A stretch of DNA of 64,000 bases from Paenibacillus whitsoniae (GTDB lineage: Bacteria; Bacillota; Bacilli; Paenibacillales; NBRC-103111), in NCBI RefSeq assembly GCF_003955665.1, contig NZ_RXHU01000011.1, positions 124,001 through 188,000 of the forward strand, in the 5' to 3' direction. Of the stretch, positions 27,674-36,981 are shown piece after piece. The position numbers were made by a program, and so were the translations under genes. Under the pieces are notes generated by a model. It was not told the origin of the DNA, did not search any database, and saw only the letters and a program-made list of their open reading frames with translations. Position 1 is the stretch's first letter. Every line of letters begins with the position of its first letter.

Positions 27674-27903
27674 ACGTATCTCTGACTCTAACGATAAAGG
27701 TGCAATACAGATTGTCGCTTCCTATCAGGGAAGTGCTCCTGGGAGCTACTCTGGTAGTTGCACCAGCCCCTTATCCGAATTAGTCGTAAAGTCGCTCACA
27801 ACCTTTCACAGAAAATCTCAATTATAATCAAATATTTCTTAAAAGTATTCTCATACCTTTACAATCTGAACAGGAAATTAAAACTTGTTTAGAACTGAAA
27901 TAA

Positions 27904-27939
27904 AACCAGTAATAACAAGGATTCTTGCTATTACTGGTT
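27904..27939. terminator. terminator downstream of the RNA methyltransferase
   Basis: AACCAGTAATA...CAAG GATT CTTG...TATTACTGGTT, a long stem followed by TTTTATTTC on the minus strand, ~55 bp after the methyltransferase stop. The plus strand also has some A/T flank. Confidence 0.75.
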
Positions 27940-27995
27940 AAAAATTTGTCTCAAACATATCACCTAGAATGTCCCAAATATCGACCAAATGAGTC

Positions 27996-28838
27996 TCAAC
28001 TATAATCGTTACTCACACATGATGAGTTTATTTGTGCGGGATCTATCCGCTGCCGCATCGCCTCAAACAGCAGTACCGTCGCGGCCATCGCGACGTTCAG
28101 CGATTCCGCCTGCCCCTGCATCGGAATGATCACCTGCACGTCCGACAGCGCGGCCACGCCCGGCGACACCCCCTTGGCCTCGTTGCCAAGGATGAGCCAC
28201 GCCGGCTCGCGCAGGTCGGTCTCGTAACACGAGCGCTGCGCCTGCAGGCTCGTGGTCACGAGCCGCACGCCCCGTTCCCGCGCGTGCGGCAGCAGCTCCG
28301 CCAGATCGGCCTCAACGATCGGCAGATGATAGAGCGATCCCATCGTCGAGCGGATCGTCTTGGGGTTGTACAGGTCGACGGTGCCGCGACCCAGCACAAC
28401 GGCGTTGGCCCCGACGGCATCCGCGCTGCGGATGATCGTGCCGAGGTTGCCGGGGTCCTGGACGCCGTCCAGCACCACGACCAGGTCATGCGCGCCGGCG
28501 AGCAGCGCGTCCGCGCCGACCTCCGGCTTCGCGACGATCGCCAGCACCCCTTGCGGGGTCTGCGCATCGGAGCACTTGGCGAGCACGGCGCTGCTCACGC
28601 CGATCCATTCCGCCGCAGCGGCGCCGCCCAGCGAAGCGAGCTCGCCGGGCAGCCCTTTATCCGCGAGGAACAGGATCGTTTCGACCCCTGCCCCCGCTTT
28701 TAACGCTTCCTCAATGAGGTGGTATCCTTCAATGAGGTATTTGCCCTGCTTGTCGCGGCCGCGTCGTTCGAGCAAGGAGGCCCACTCTTTCACTCTTGCA
28801 TTTTGCACGGATAAAATTTCTGAATATGTACGCATCAT
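27996..28838 (-). CDS. TrmH/SpoU-family RNA 2'-O-methyltransferase
   Basis: S-adenosylmethionine-dependent methylation of ribose in rRNA or tRNA. An N-terminal substrate-binding domain (KYLIEGYHLIEEALKAG) is followed by a SpoU catalytic domain with its three motifs: DGVQDPGNLGTIIRSADA, LILGNEAKGVS and IPMQGQAESLNVAMA. These are the knotted-fold AdoMet site residues. 280 residues is usual for the RlmB/YsgA-like group. RBS AGGAAG. The gene is visibly GC-richer than those before 27 kb. The exact target nucleotide cannot be told from the sequence. Confidence 0.93.
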   Translation of the reverse strand: MMRTYSEILSVQNARVKEWASLLERRGRDKQGKYLIEGYHLIEEALKAGAGVETILFLADKGLPGELASLGGAAAAEWIGVSSAVLAKCSDAQTPQGVLAIVAKPEVGADALLAGAHDLVVVLDGVQDPGNLGTIIRSADAVGANAVVLGRGTVDLYNPKTIRSTMGSLYHLPIVEADLAELLPHARERGVRLVTTSLQAQRSCYETDLREPAWLILGNEAKGVSPGVAALSDVQVIIPMQGQAESLNVAMAATVLLFEAMRQRIDPAQINSSCVSNDYS

Positions 28839-28849
28839 AACCCGACTTC

Positions 28850-29515
28850 CTACTCCGAAAAAGTAATCTCGAAATTTTTCAGACTCTCATTTTTCCCGAC
28901 AATCACGAGCACGTCTTCGGCCCGCAGCGGCATTTCCGCACTAGGCGGAATGATGAGCTGCTCATTTTGCTTGATCGCGATGACGTTGCAGCCGTATTTG
29001 GCCCGCATATCCAGTTGCCGCAGGCTGCGGTCGACCATCATCTTGGATACCTTAATCTCCACGATGCTGTAGTCCGCGGACAGCTCGATATAATCAATAA
29101 TATTGGATGAGATCAAATGATGGGCAACCCGCTGCCCCATATCGCGCTCCGGATAAATCACCTTGTCGGCCCCGATTTTATTCAGCACCTTGCCGTGGAG
29201 GTCATTGACCGCCTTCACCACAATCTTGGGAATGCCCATTTCCTTCAGAATAATCGTCGTCAGAATGCTCGCCTGAATGTCTTCTCCGATCGCGACGACC
29301 ACAACGTCAAAATTCCGCAAACCCAGCGCCCGCATGGCATCCTCATCGGTGGAATCCGCTTGCACCGCATGCGTCACGTAAGAGGAAACCTCCTGAACCG
29401 TCTCCTCGTCTTGATCAATGGCTAATACCTCGAACCCCAATTGCGTTATAGTTTTTGCAATCGCCGAACCGAATCGGCCGATACCGATGACCGCAAACTG
29501 TTTTCTTACACTCAC
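28850..29515 (-). CDS. ktrC: potassium uptake regulatory subunit, KtrA/KtrC-like (RCK)
   Basis: Cytoplasmic gating ring subunit for a Ktr potassium channel. An N-terminal TrkA-N Rossmann domain (QFAVIGIGRFGSAIAKTITQ, then VLAIDQDEE) binds nucleotides, and a C-terminal RCK-C domain follows from ~140 (VEIKVSKMMVDRSLRQLDMR). The likely start is the GTG reading VSVRKQFAVIG; a longer frame from the ATG at 29563 adds 16 residues not usual for the family but does have AGGG upstream, so the start is not certain. The membrane subunit is not in the window. Symbol given by resemblance; KtrA is the alternative. Confidence 0.85.
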   Translation of the reverse strand: MSVRKQFAVIGIGRFGSAIAKTITQLGFEVLAIDQDEETVQEVSSYVTHAVQADSTDEDAMRALGLRNFDVVVVAIGEDIQASILTTIILKEMGIPKIVVKAVNDLHGKVLNKIGADKVIYPERDMGQRVAHHLISSNIIDYIELSADYSIVEIKVSKMMVDRSLRQLDMRAKYGCNVIAIKQNEQLIIPPSAEMPLRAEDVLVIVGKNESLKNFEITFSE

Positions 29516-29616
29516 TGCGTCTGTGCCCCCATATTCCGAGATTTTCCTCAGTATACCATACATGTTGCCCTCATCTCACTTTTTCCATGTGGACTGTCCC
29601 GACCGCTCAGAAAAAA

Positions 29617-29646
29617 GGATGAAGCCTCCCCTTTTTGCACATATTA
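29617..29646 (+). promoter_or_regulatory. sigma-G-like promoter of sspI
   Basis: GGATG, exactly 18 bases, then CATATTA, matching the forespore sigma-G pattern (-35 gHATR, -10 CATxHTA) except one position. It lies ~35 bp before the sspI start. Confidence 0.55.
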
Positions 29647-29681
29647 ATTTCGATACTGATATATAGAAACGAGGTCGACGT

Positions 29682-29885
29682 ATGAACATCACGTTAAGAC
29701 AGGCCATTCTCCAGCGTGTTAACAACAAATCGGATGAGGAGTTAAAAGAAATCATCGAAGACTCCATCGGCGGGGAAGAGCGGGTGCTGCCCGGGCTCGG
29801 GGTGCTTTTCGAAATTATTTGGCAGCACAGCGAAGCAAGCACACAAGATACGCTCGTGGAAACGCTGAAAGGCCATCTCGCCTAA
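29682..29885 (+). CDS. sspI: small acid-soluble spore protein I
   Basis: 67-residue minor SASP made in the forespore. The core ERVLPGLGVLFEIIWQHSE is the family's signature, and the length matches. RBS GAGG. It is flanked by a sigma-G-like promoter upstream and a terminator 24 bp downstream, so it is a single-gene unit. It marks the host as an endospore former. Confidence 0.95.
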   Translation: MNITLRQAILQRVNNKSDEELKEIIEDSIGGEERVLPGLGVLFEIIWQHSEASTQDTLVETLKGHLA

Positions 29886-29908
29886 GCGGCTTCCCGGCTC
29901 TACATGAA

Positions 29909-29932
29909 AAAAGCCTGCGGCCGCAGGCTTTT
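29909..29932. terminator. bidirectional terminator of sspI and the GHL6 gene
   Basis: Perfect palindrome AAAAGCCTGCGG / CCGCAGGCTTTT between the convergent stop codons. Confidence 0.85.
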
Positions 29933-29939
29933 ACATTTT

Positions 29940-31910
29940 TTATACATCCATCACGACCATCTGATGGCACAGCAGCTTCGGCACCTCGTAATGCACCGTT
30001 CCCTCGGCATCCGTCTCGAAAGCGAGCTCCGTCATTTGCGGAGCCAGATAGACGTGTTTTACAGGCTTGCCCAGACGCACCGACACCTTCGTTCCATACA
30101 CCGGCATCAGATCCTCGATCACCTCTACCCCCTTCCCGCGTTTGACAGGCACCGCATACAGCAGATGATTCACATACCGGCCTTCCGCCGGCTGCTCCAT
30201 GAGGGTAACGACGCCTTGTGCCGGCAAGTTGGTCGAGAGCGTTTTCGCTGCGCCTATCAGCTTATTCAGCGCGTAAAGCACACTCTCCTTCAGCACGAGA
30301 CTGCCCACGCTTGCATACTCCTCAAACACGTTCCACGCGATATAAATGCCGCTCCGGCTTTCAACCATACCCGGACCGTTCGGCTGGAGCGCGCTTGGGG
30401 TATGCTGATGGGAGCAGAACGTGAACACGTCGCGGTTAAAATAAGGATTTTCCCGGTCCCCCAGCACGGTTCCCTCCTCGGTCACTTCGATCTGCTGCCC
30501 CTTCGAATAGAACACAAAGGACGCTTCCGGCAAGCTCTCCAGTGCAAAATGCGGACGGAAGTACGAAGGCTTATACGCATTCACCCCGGCATAACGAACG
30601 CCAAGCTCAATGGCAAAATCGGTGCCCTCCACATTCAGCCCCGATGCCCCCGTGGCCAGCAGCTTTCCGCCCTGCGCAAGGAACGCCTTCACCTTCTCCC
30701 CAAGCTCACCCGTAATCGCAATGCGATCCGGCAAAATGATCACCCGATAGCGGTGGAAATCGCTCGCCATATCGATCACGTCGAACAGCACGTGACCTTC
30801 CAGCAGCATGCGCACCGCACCGGCGTCGGAATCGCCTGTTCGCTCCGCCCCCTCCTCCTGCCCGGATGCTTCAACCGAAAACAGCCCGACATCCGCGACG
30901 CTTCGCACATCTGTGCACCACGCTTCCTTGCTCTCCACCTCGGCATAAGCCGCGCCGATGATCGCGTATGTCGCCGGATCCATCCAGCCTTCCGGGTGCA
31001 GCTGATCGCCGATCGAGCAGCGGGCGCCGTTCGCGATACTGAGCGCCGTCTCGTAGCGCAGCGCGTTCGGATGCTTGTAACCGCCGAACTCTCCCCACGA
31101 CGTGTGGAACTTGCCCGTCATGCCGAGAAACGGCAGCCCAAGTCCCTGCGCATAGCGCGCGGACAGCGGAAAATGATCGTAGCCCCAGCCCCCGGTCGGC
31201 AGCGACTCCAGCTCCAGATGCGAGTTCATCGCAGCGAGATCCCGGCGCCCGCGGCGAATATGCCCGCCATTGTGGAACACGGGCAGCCCCGGCTTCACGG
31301 CGTCAATCGTCTCGCGAACCCGGCGAGCGTACGTCGCGTACGTACGCTCGCCAAGCTCCACAACTGCGGCAGTGTCACGCGGATCTTTTCCCTCGGCGAG
31401 CAGCTGCCCGACGCACGTATGGCAGAAGCATTTGCGCACGCCGACAATGTCGAGGAAGATGCCGTCCGCGTCGTAGCGGCGAACCACCTCATCGATTTGG
31501 CTGAGCAGCACGTCCAGATACGGCGAATTCATGCAGAACTGGTGATACCCCGGCTTCATGAAGCCATCCACCCAGTTCGTATTGTCGTTCACGTCCCGGA
31601 TCAGCCATTCCGGGTGCCGGCGCGCCAGCTTTTCGTCCAGCCCTGCGGATAAGTAGACCGGCGTTTTCACCCCTATCTCATGCGCAGCCTCGATCATACC
31701 CCCGAGCAAATCGAACGTTAGATGCGGATGCATCTCGTTCGCTTCAGACGGATGGTACGCCCAGCCGTGATGGCATTTGGAGAAAACGGTGATGGAGTCC
31801 ACGTGCCCCTTGCGAAGCATGTCCTGAAACTGCCCCTTGTCGAAATCGCGCCCGATCCCCGGGATCGCTTCCGATGTATGAAAATCGAGATGAACTTGAC
31901 GAAAACGCAT
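29940..31910 (-). CDS. putative glycoside hydrolase, GHL6-type with trimerisation-like domain
   Basis: Cytoplasmic TIM-barrel protein of 656 residues; no signal peptide. The barrel runs from QVHLDFHTSEAIPGIGRDFD through DADGIFLDIVGVRKCFCHTC (an Asp-rich strand end and a Cys pair) and VFHNGGHIRRG to ~340. The middle part (~350-540) resembles the class-I-glutamine-amidotransferase-like trimerisation domain of GH42 beta-galactosidases (YRVIILPDRIAITGELGEKV). A C-terminal beta domain follows. This order is that of the hypothetical GHL6 family, some members of which are called alpha-L-fucosidase-like; activity is unproven. Divergent from an AraC gene, with a GGAGG site 12 bases before ATG. Confidence 0.75.
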   Translation of the reverse strand: MRFRQVHLDFHTSEAIPGIGRDFDKGQFQDMLRKGHVDSITVFSKCHHGWAYHPSEANEMHPHLTFDLLGGMIEAAHEIGVKTPVYLSAGLDEKLARRHPEWLIRDVNDNTNWVDGFMKPGYHQFCMNSPYLDVLLSQIDEVVRRYDADGIFLDIVGVRKCFCHTCVGQLLAEGKDPRDTAAVVELGERTYATYARRVRETIDAVKPGLPVFHNGGHIRRGRRDLAAMNSHLELESLPTGGWGYDHFPLSARYAQGLGLPFLGMTGKFHTSWGEFGGYKHPNALRYETALSIANGARCSIGDQLHPEGWMDPATYAIIGAAYAEVESKEAWCTDVRSVADVGLFSVEASGQEEGAERTGDSDAGAVRMLLEGHVLFDVIDMASDFHRYRVIILPDRIAITGELGEKVKAFLAQGGKLLATGASGLNVEGTDFAIELGVRYAGVNAYKPSYFRPHFALESLPEASFVFYSKGQQIEVTEEGTVLGDRENPYFNRDVFTFCSHQHTPSALQPNGPGMVESRSGIYIAWNVFEEYASVGSLVLKESVLYALNKLIGAAKTLSTNLPAQGVVTLMEQPAEGRYVNHLLYAVPVKRGKGVEVIEDLMPVYGTKVSVRLGKPVKHVYLAPQMTELAFETDAEGTVHYEVPKLLCHQMVVMDV

Positions 31911-31935
31911 AAGTTACTGTCGCCTCCTGGCCCTG

Positions 31936-31950
31936 TAGTTAATTTAACTA
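31936..31950. promoter_or_regulatory. palindrome in a divergent promoter region
   Basis: TAGTTAATTTAACTA, a perfect 15-base palindrome between the GHL6 gene and the divergent AraC gene. It is a candidate operator for either gene, but AT-rich and short. Confidence 0.35.
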
Positions 31951-32047
31951 TAGTTTCAAAAGCGAACATGATATAGTCATAGTATCGACTTAAAATAGCA
32001 TATTTTCGACCGACTTATGAATATGTCCACCAAGGAGGGCCCTACCT

Positions 32048-32923
32048 ATGACCGACTGTTTGCAGCTTCGCATCCCGCCTTTGCCGCAATTTCTCACGAT
32101 CGGCTACTCCACGTGGCCGGCCCAGACCCAGCATTTCGGGCGCACCTTTGATGTGTACGACCTGCTGCTCGTTCGCAGCGGGACGCTGTACATGACGGAA
32201 GGGGAGCAAGCTTACGAGATCGGCCCCGGCGAAGTACTGCTTCTGGAGCCCGGCGTCCCCCACATCGGTCACAAAGCTTGCACGGAGCCGACCGGGATCT
32301 ACTGGGTCCATTTCAAGCATGAATCTCCGGCTGCCAGACTCCCGGATCACCAGGTTGCCTGGTCGGTTCGCGTGCGTGAAGGGCGTGACAGCGATCTGGC
32401 GCCGCAGGAGCAATATATGTATTTGCCTAAATTCGGGACGTACGATCGGGTAGCGGTGGAGCCGATTTTGGAGGAAATGCTCAGGCTGCGGCGTTCGTTG
32501 ACGATGGAAGCAGCCCTTGATCAGCAGTTGCTCCTGGGAAGGCTGCTCTCGCAGCTGCAAGCTTCCCTGCGGACGGAGCGGCTCGGCAGCCGCTCTTCCA
32601 TCATCGCCGCACAGGTGATGCGCTATCTCGAAGCCCGCCTGCGCGAGCCGTATCATGCGGCGCGCATGGAGGATGAGCTGCACTTCAACGAGGATTATGC
32701 AGCCCGCTGCCTGCGCAAACATACGGGACTCAGCCCGCTGCAGTATCATCATGTGGTCAGGATGGAGGAGGCGAAGCGTCTGCTCCGCACGAGCGAACTA
32801 TCGCTTCAGGACGTCGGGGAACGTGTCGGCTACGAGGATTATAACTACTTTATCCGGATGTTCCGCAAAACCGTCGGGAGCACGCCAAGCGCTTACCGCA
32901 GGTCTGCGTATGGGTATGTGTGA
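32048..32923 (+). CDS. AraC-family transcriptional regulator
   Basis: Cytoplasmic regulator of 291 residues. Its cupin sensing domain (YEIGPGEVLLLEPGVPHIGH is the typical second cupin motif) covers ~20-150. The C-terminal double helix-turn-helix includes LHFNEDYAARCLRKHTGLSP and ends VGSTPSAYRR. RBS AAGGAGG nine bases before ATG. It is divergent from the GHL6 hydrolase and convergent, with only 4 bp between, with the GH105 gene, so it likely controls the GHL6 gene and perhaps the region D enzymes. Confidence 0.92.
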   Translation: MTDCLQLRIPPLPQFLTIGYSTWPAQTQHFGRTFDVYDLLLVRSGTLYMTEGEQAYEIGPGEVLLLEPGVPHIGHKACTEPTGIYWVHFKHESPAARLPDHQVAWSVRVREGRDSDLAPQEQYMYLPKFGTYDRVAVEPILEEMLRLRRSLTMEAALDQQLLLGRLLSQLQASLRTERLGSRSSIIAAQVMRYLEARLREPYHAARMEDELHFNEDYAARCLRKHTGLSPLQYHHVVRMEEAKRLLRTSELSLQDVGERVGYEDYNYFIRMFRKTVGSTPSAYRRSAYGYV

Positions 32924-32927
32924 GATT

Positions 32928-35189
32928 TTACAACAACACCTTTTTTACAGAGGCTGTCCAACGTGCATTTAGCTTGGCAACCTCCGTCCCCGCCAGCATC
33001 ATGATGCCGATCCCATGATTGTCGTTGAGCACCGTTTTTAAATCGTCTTTGTAATATTCTGCGTGGAAAGCGTACCTGGATCCGCTGCACACCCCGTGTA
33101 CGTTGCCCTGGCGGTCAATGGCGACCTGCGTCAGGCCTCTCCAGGCGTTGGACGCCGCCGTCAAGAAGCGTTCCGGATCGTTCAGCCAGCCAAAACGCAC
33201 TCCGCGTGCAAAAGCATAGGCAAACATCGCCGTGCACGATGCTTCTTCATACGCGTCGGGATCGTTCAGCACTTGGCGCCATAAGCCGCTCTCCGCCTGA
33301 AGCGCCGCATATCCGCTGCACAGCTCGTTGAAGAATGCAAGGAGCGCCGGACGCGCCGAGTGAGTGCCCGGCAGCGTCTCAAGCACCTCTGTCAAAGAGA
33401 ACAGGGTCCAACCGTTGCCTCTTCCCCACGGAATGCCCGTAGCTCTGCCGTACTTGAAATCAAACACATGCGACATGATTTGATGCTCCGGTATATACAA
33501 ATAGTTGCGGAACAGCAAGAACTGATTCGCCGCTTCATCCAGCGCACGCTCGCTTCCCGTCAGCTTATAGTAGCGGCAAAGAAACGGCGTGCTCATATAC
33601 AAATCGTCCGCCCACATGGTATTCGCCGAATATTCCCCGGGACATTCCCGGAAGAACGCACCGTCTTCCCTGCGTTCCAGACGGTTTAACATAAAGTCGG
33701 CGATCCGCTCGGCAATGCGCAGAAACGCCTCATCCCCGCATACGGAATATGCCTCCAGCATGGCGGAACCAAAAGAACCGCAGTTATCCAGCATTTTCAT
33801 CAGCACCAGCTGCTGATTAACGGCCGGGAAACCATACTGCTCCCGATCCCACAGCGCGTAATCGTACATGCGTGTACAAGCTTGCACATGTGCAACTGCA
33901 TAGGCGGTAAGATCCGGCCGGTTCAGCCATCGGCCCGCCTGCAGCAGCCCGTAAATCGTCACGCCCAGCGGATAGTCCCAACGCGCATAATTCGTTACCG
34001 TGCCTACGGTCCATTTGTTGCTGAGCATGGCGTTCTCATAGATCGGCCGAATCGCCGCATCCGGCGCGTCCAATCTCCAGTACACGCTGCTATCAGCGCC
34101 TTGATGTCCGCTAGCCGAGCCGGAAGGATAAACCCGGTCCGTGCGCATAAAATCGGAAAGAGGCAAGTCCGTGTCTGGATCGAGCGGGCCTACGAACATC
34201 CAAGCTTGATCCGTTCCTTTGACCGGCACGGGCAGAGCGAATCGGCAGGACGCTCCCGCGCAGCTTGCCCCAAGCGTAAAGCCCCACGCCGCGTCGGTGC
34301 ACACGCTGCGAACGAGGACATCGCAGCTGCCACCGCCGAGGGCCAGCTCTTTCCGGAAGCTTCCGGCATGCGGCTGCTCCAGCACTGCCGTCCCGTTCAC
34401 CCACACCGTTATCGGGCCGGAAGCTTGCCCTTCGAGTACAACGGGCGCGCCGCCGAGCCGCTCAAGCTCCAGCTTCGTCCAAGCGTACGCAAGCTGGCCA
34501 GGGCGTCCTCCTCCGAACATCCGCGCAAAGTTCGGCAGGCGGCGCTGGGCTTCGTCCCACTGCTGCGCAGGCAGCCATCTGAGGCCGCTGCACTCTTCGG
34601 CGGCCAGCCTGTGGACGTCCGGACCGTCCGGGAACAGATCCTTCTCCACCGGCTCGGAGTATACCCAGCCGGATTGCCCGGCCCTGCTGGGGAACGGCGT
34701 CAAGACATTCAGAATCCGCACCTTCGCCTCATCCGCACCTAAGCGGCAGCCGAAGCCGGCCGGCGTGCTTGTCATTTTGACGAACAAGCGATTCCAACCC
34801 TTGGCAAATGTGACATTCAGTTTCACCCTGGCATCGGGCAGAATCTCTTCGATGACATTGGAGCGGAAGATCCGTTCCTCGTTCAAATAAGCCTGTACCG
34901 GCCCCAAGCTCTCCAGCAGCAAATCCAGGTTCCGTTCGCTGTCGCTCCATACGAGCGCATAAGCGTAAGCAAAATGTCCGGGACGCGCGTCCGGAAACTT
35001 GGCTTGCAAGTCCAACTCATACAGGCCTTCCCGCGTCTGTCTAACACCCGACGGATAACTGACACGAAAGATAAACGGAACCGGCGGATTTGCACCTTTA
35101 TAGCGGTCTGCAAGCAGCCCAAGTACAGCGCCCTCGTCATCTCCGAACTGTGCATACGCGCTCTCCTGCGCGTCAAAATAATAGGTCAT
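32928..35189 (-). CDS. GH105-like unsaturated glucuronyl/galacturonyl hydrolase with N-terminal domain
   Basis: Removes the unsaturated uronic acid left at oligosaccharide ends by polysaccharide lyases; cytoplasmic, as no signal peptide is seen. The (alpha/alpha)6 catalytic domain covers ~370-750, with the key Asp in TMWADDLYMSTPFL and the conserved GRGNGWTLFSL. The first ~365 residues are a beta-rich domain without clear identity, making this about twice the usual GH105 length. It is 15 bp after the heparinase-like gene, so it belongs to the same operon. The GH105 call rests on the catalytic half; GH88 is the alternative. Confidence 0.85.
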   Translation of the reverse strand: MTYYFDAQESAYAQFGDDEGAVLGLLADRYKGANPPVPFIFRVSYPSGVRQTREGLYELDLQAKFPDARPGHFAYAYALVWSDSERNLDLLLESLGPVQAYLNEERIFRSNVIEEILPDARVKLNVTFAKGWNRLFVKMTSTPAGFGCRLGADEAKVRILNVLTPFPSRAGQSGWVYSEPVEKDLFPDGPDVHRLAAEECSGLRWLPAQQWDEAQRRLPNFARMFGGGRPGQLAYAWTKLELERLGGAPVVLEGQASGPITVWVNGTAVLEQPHAGSFRKELALGGGSCDVLVRSVCTDAAWGFTLGASCAGASCRFALPVPVKGTDQAWMFVGPLDPDTDLPLSDFMRTDRVYPSGSASGHQGADSSVYWRLDAPDAAIRPIYENAMLSNKWTVGTVTNYARWDYPLGVTIYGLLQAGRWLNRPDLTAYAVAHVQACTRMYDYALWDREQYGFPAVNQQLVLMKMLDNCGSFGSAMLEAYSVCGDEAFLRIAERIADFMLNRLERREDGAFFRECPGEYSANTMWADDLYMSTPFLCRYYKLTGSERALDEAANQFLLFRNYLYIPEHQIMSHVFDFKYGRATGIPWGRGNGWTLFSLTEVLETLPGTHSARPALLAFFNELCSGYAALQAESGLWRQVLNDPDAYEEASCTAMFAYAFARGVRFGWLNDPERFLTAASNAWRGLTQVAIDRQGNVHGVCSGSRYAFHAEYYKDDLKTVLNDNHGIGIMMLAGTEVAKLNARWTASVKKVLL

Positions 35190-35204
35190 CTCTCTCCGCC
35201 CTTT

Positions 35205-36947
35205 CTATCGCAATCGAATCGTCACCGTGTGGTCAAATGGGGAAAGCAAGTTGACATGGGCATACAAGCACCCATTCGGATGCTGTACGTCACGAAGCTC
35301 TGGCAGGCGGTGTTCAAAGGCGCCGGAGGCGATCTCAATGACATCCGGGCCGGCGGCATACGTCAGCGTTCCCTCTTTATACAGAAAACGGCCGTCACTG
35401 ATCGGCTCCACCCCGCTGCCCTCTACTTCTCCTTCGCTCCCAAACACAAAAGTCAGCTGCGCAAACACATCCTCCCGCTCGTCGGAGCGAAGGCGGAGCG
35501 TCCACGCCTGGTCACCTTGCGCGATGTCCGCAGCCAGCTCAAACTGCTGCAAGTGCGTCATCGGCCGCAGATGATGCGGCAGCAGGTACCAAGGGCTCAT
35601 GGACTCATTAAGGCGAAGCTCCCGAAGGCTTGCTGCCGGAATTGGGCCGCTGTAGCCTTTCTCCAGCAGCGTGCGAAGCTTGAAGGCCCCTTGCTCCGCC
35701 TCCTCGAGCGAATCGAACATCACCACGCCCGGCGCAAAGGAGGTCGCCAGCTTGACGCCAAGCAGTCTGGCCTTGCCATGGCGCAGCGAGAAGAAGGATG
35801 GCGCCTTCGCCATCATTGTCACGCTGTCGTTCCCGTCGCGCACGCGGACGACCGGAGCGCCGAAGGCGAGGTGCATCGAGCTGTGCTGGATTTTCATATG
35901 GTGGCCGACCTGGCCCGCCTGCTTCAAATGCGCCTCCATCGGGTGCCCAAAGTTGAGCCTCTTCACGTAGCGCTCCGGCAGCGGCTCGCGCTCCAGCCCT
36001 TCCAGACTCGAAGGAAAGAGTAGTACGCCGACCATCGGATGATTATTGACGCCTTCCTTATACTGTGAGATAAACGATCCCGCATAATCGGACATCGCTG
36101 CGAACAGCGGATCCCGGTCGTGCGCCGCCATCAGCCGGCAGACGAGAAAATAATTGGAAAGATTGAACGTCTGCCCCAGATCCTGTCTGCCGGAATAGTC
36201 CGTAACCACCTCGCCGTCAGGATGGATCAGATACGCCATCATCCGCAGATTGCGGCGGACATACTCGAGCAGTGCAGGCCGGTTCAAGGCCCGCGCTGTA
36301 TGGAACAGCGAAATATTGCTGACCGCGTTGTAAATCCCGTTGCTGCGCTCTGTCCACTCCCCGTCCTCCGTCATGTCCATCCCTTCCGAGAGCCACTCCT
36401 CCGCACGGACAAGGAGCTCGGGATGGCCGAAGATGTCGTGCAGCTGCGCCAAAGCGGCGGTAATGACCCAGCGGTGGTTCGGCGTATGACAGCCGCCGGT
36501 CTGCAGCGCTGGAATCGTCCGCTCCAGAAACAGGCGGATATTCGCTAGCGCCGGTGCTAGCTCGGGCCAATTCGCTTGCTCGAGCAAGCGGTAAATCTGC
36601 GTCATGCCGCCCACCACAAAAGCGGTATCCGGCGGCGAGTTGAAATTCGTGGAACCAAGCGAAATTGTACCATCAGCATGCTGACGGCGCAGCAGAAACG
36701 CCGACGCCTTCTCCAGCGCTTCCCGCAGTTCGGCTTGCCGGTAATAGCGGGAATCCGCATTTACGAGCGAAGCCGCCCATGCGGCCATGACTGCGGGAGT
36801 GCCGAGATGGTTCGCACGCGGAATCCCCGTCGTTTCGTCCATCACGCCTCCGTCATATTTGGAGGCCGGATCGGCGACTTGCAGCTGCAAGCCCGCTTCC
36901 GTCCATTCATCGTTAAGCTGAACCAGCTTCATATACATCGGTTCCAT
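35205..36947 (-). CDS. heparinase II/III-like or related (alpha/alpha)-toroid protein
   Basis: Predicted cytoplasmic protein of 580 residues: an N-terminal helical toroid (~1-330, with GGCHTPNHRWVITAALAQLH and ERSNGIYNAVSNISLFHTAR) and a C-terminal beta-sandwich. Toroid plus sandwich, with His/Asn/Tyr clusters in the toroid, resembles polysaccharide lyases of the heparinase II/III kind, but no family-defining motif is certain. The ATG at 36947 is preferred because AGGAGAG lies upstream. It lies between a sugar isomerase-like gene and the GH105 gene, which fits a lyase producing unsaturated uronates or a related oligosaccharide-processing enzyme. Confidence 0.6.
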   Translation of the reverse strand: MEPMYMKLVQLNDEWTEAGLQLQVADPASKYDGGVMDETTGIPRANHLGTPAVMAAWAASLVNADSRYYRQAELREALEKASAFLLRRQHADGTISLGSTNFNSPPDTAFVVGGMTQIYRLLEQANWPELAPALANIRLFLERTIPALQTGGCHTPNHRWVITAALAQLHDIFGHPELLVRAEEWLSEGMDMTEDGEWTERSNGIYNAVSNISLFHTARALNRPALLEYVRRNLRMMAYLIHPDGEVVTDYSGRQDLGQTFNLSNYFLVCRLMAAHDRDPLFAAMSDYAGSFISQYKEGVNNHPMVGVLLFPSSLEGLEREPLPERYVKRLNFGHPMEAHLKQAGQVGHHMKIQHSSMHLAFGAPVVRVRDGNDSVTMMAKAPSFFSLRHGKARLLGVKLATSFAPGVVMFDSLEEAEQGAFKLRTLLEKGYSGPIPAASLRELRLNESMSPWYLLPHHLRPMTHLQQFELAADIAQGDQAWTLRLRSDEREDVFAQLTFVFGSEGEVEGSGVEPISDGRFLYKEGTLTYAAGPDVIEIASGAFEHRLPELRDVQHPNGCLYAHVNLLSPFDHTVTIRLR

Positions 36948-36981
36948 GGTTCTCTCTCCTATCTTAAACGTCGACATTCGC

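Noticed and set aside
29904-31652. Long open frame (about 580 codons) opposite the GHL6 gene
   Set aside because: It is His/Arg-rich with no recognisable domain and mirrors a GC-rich real gene with clear protein motifs on the other strand; a shadow frame.
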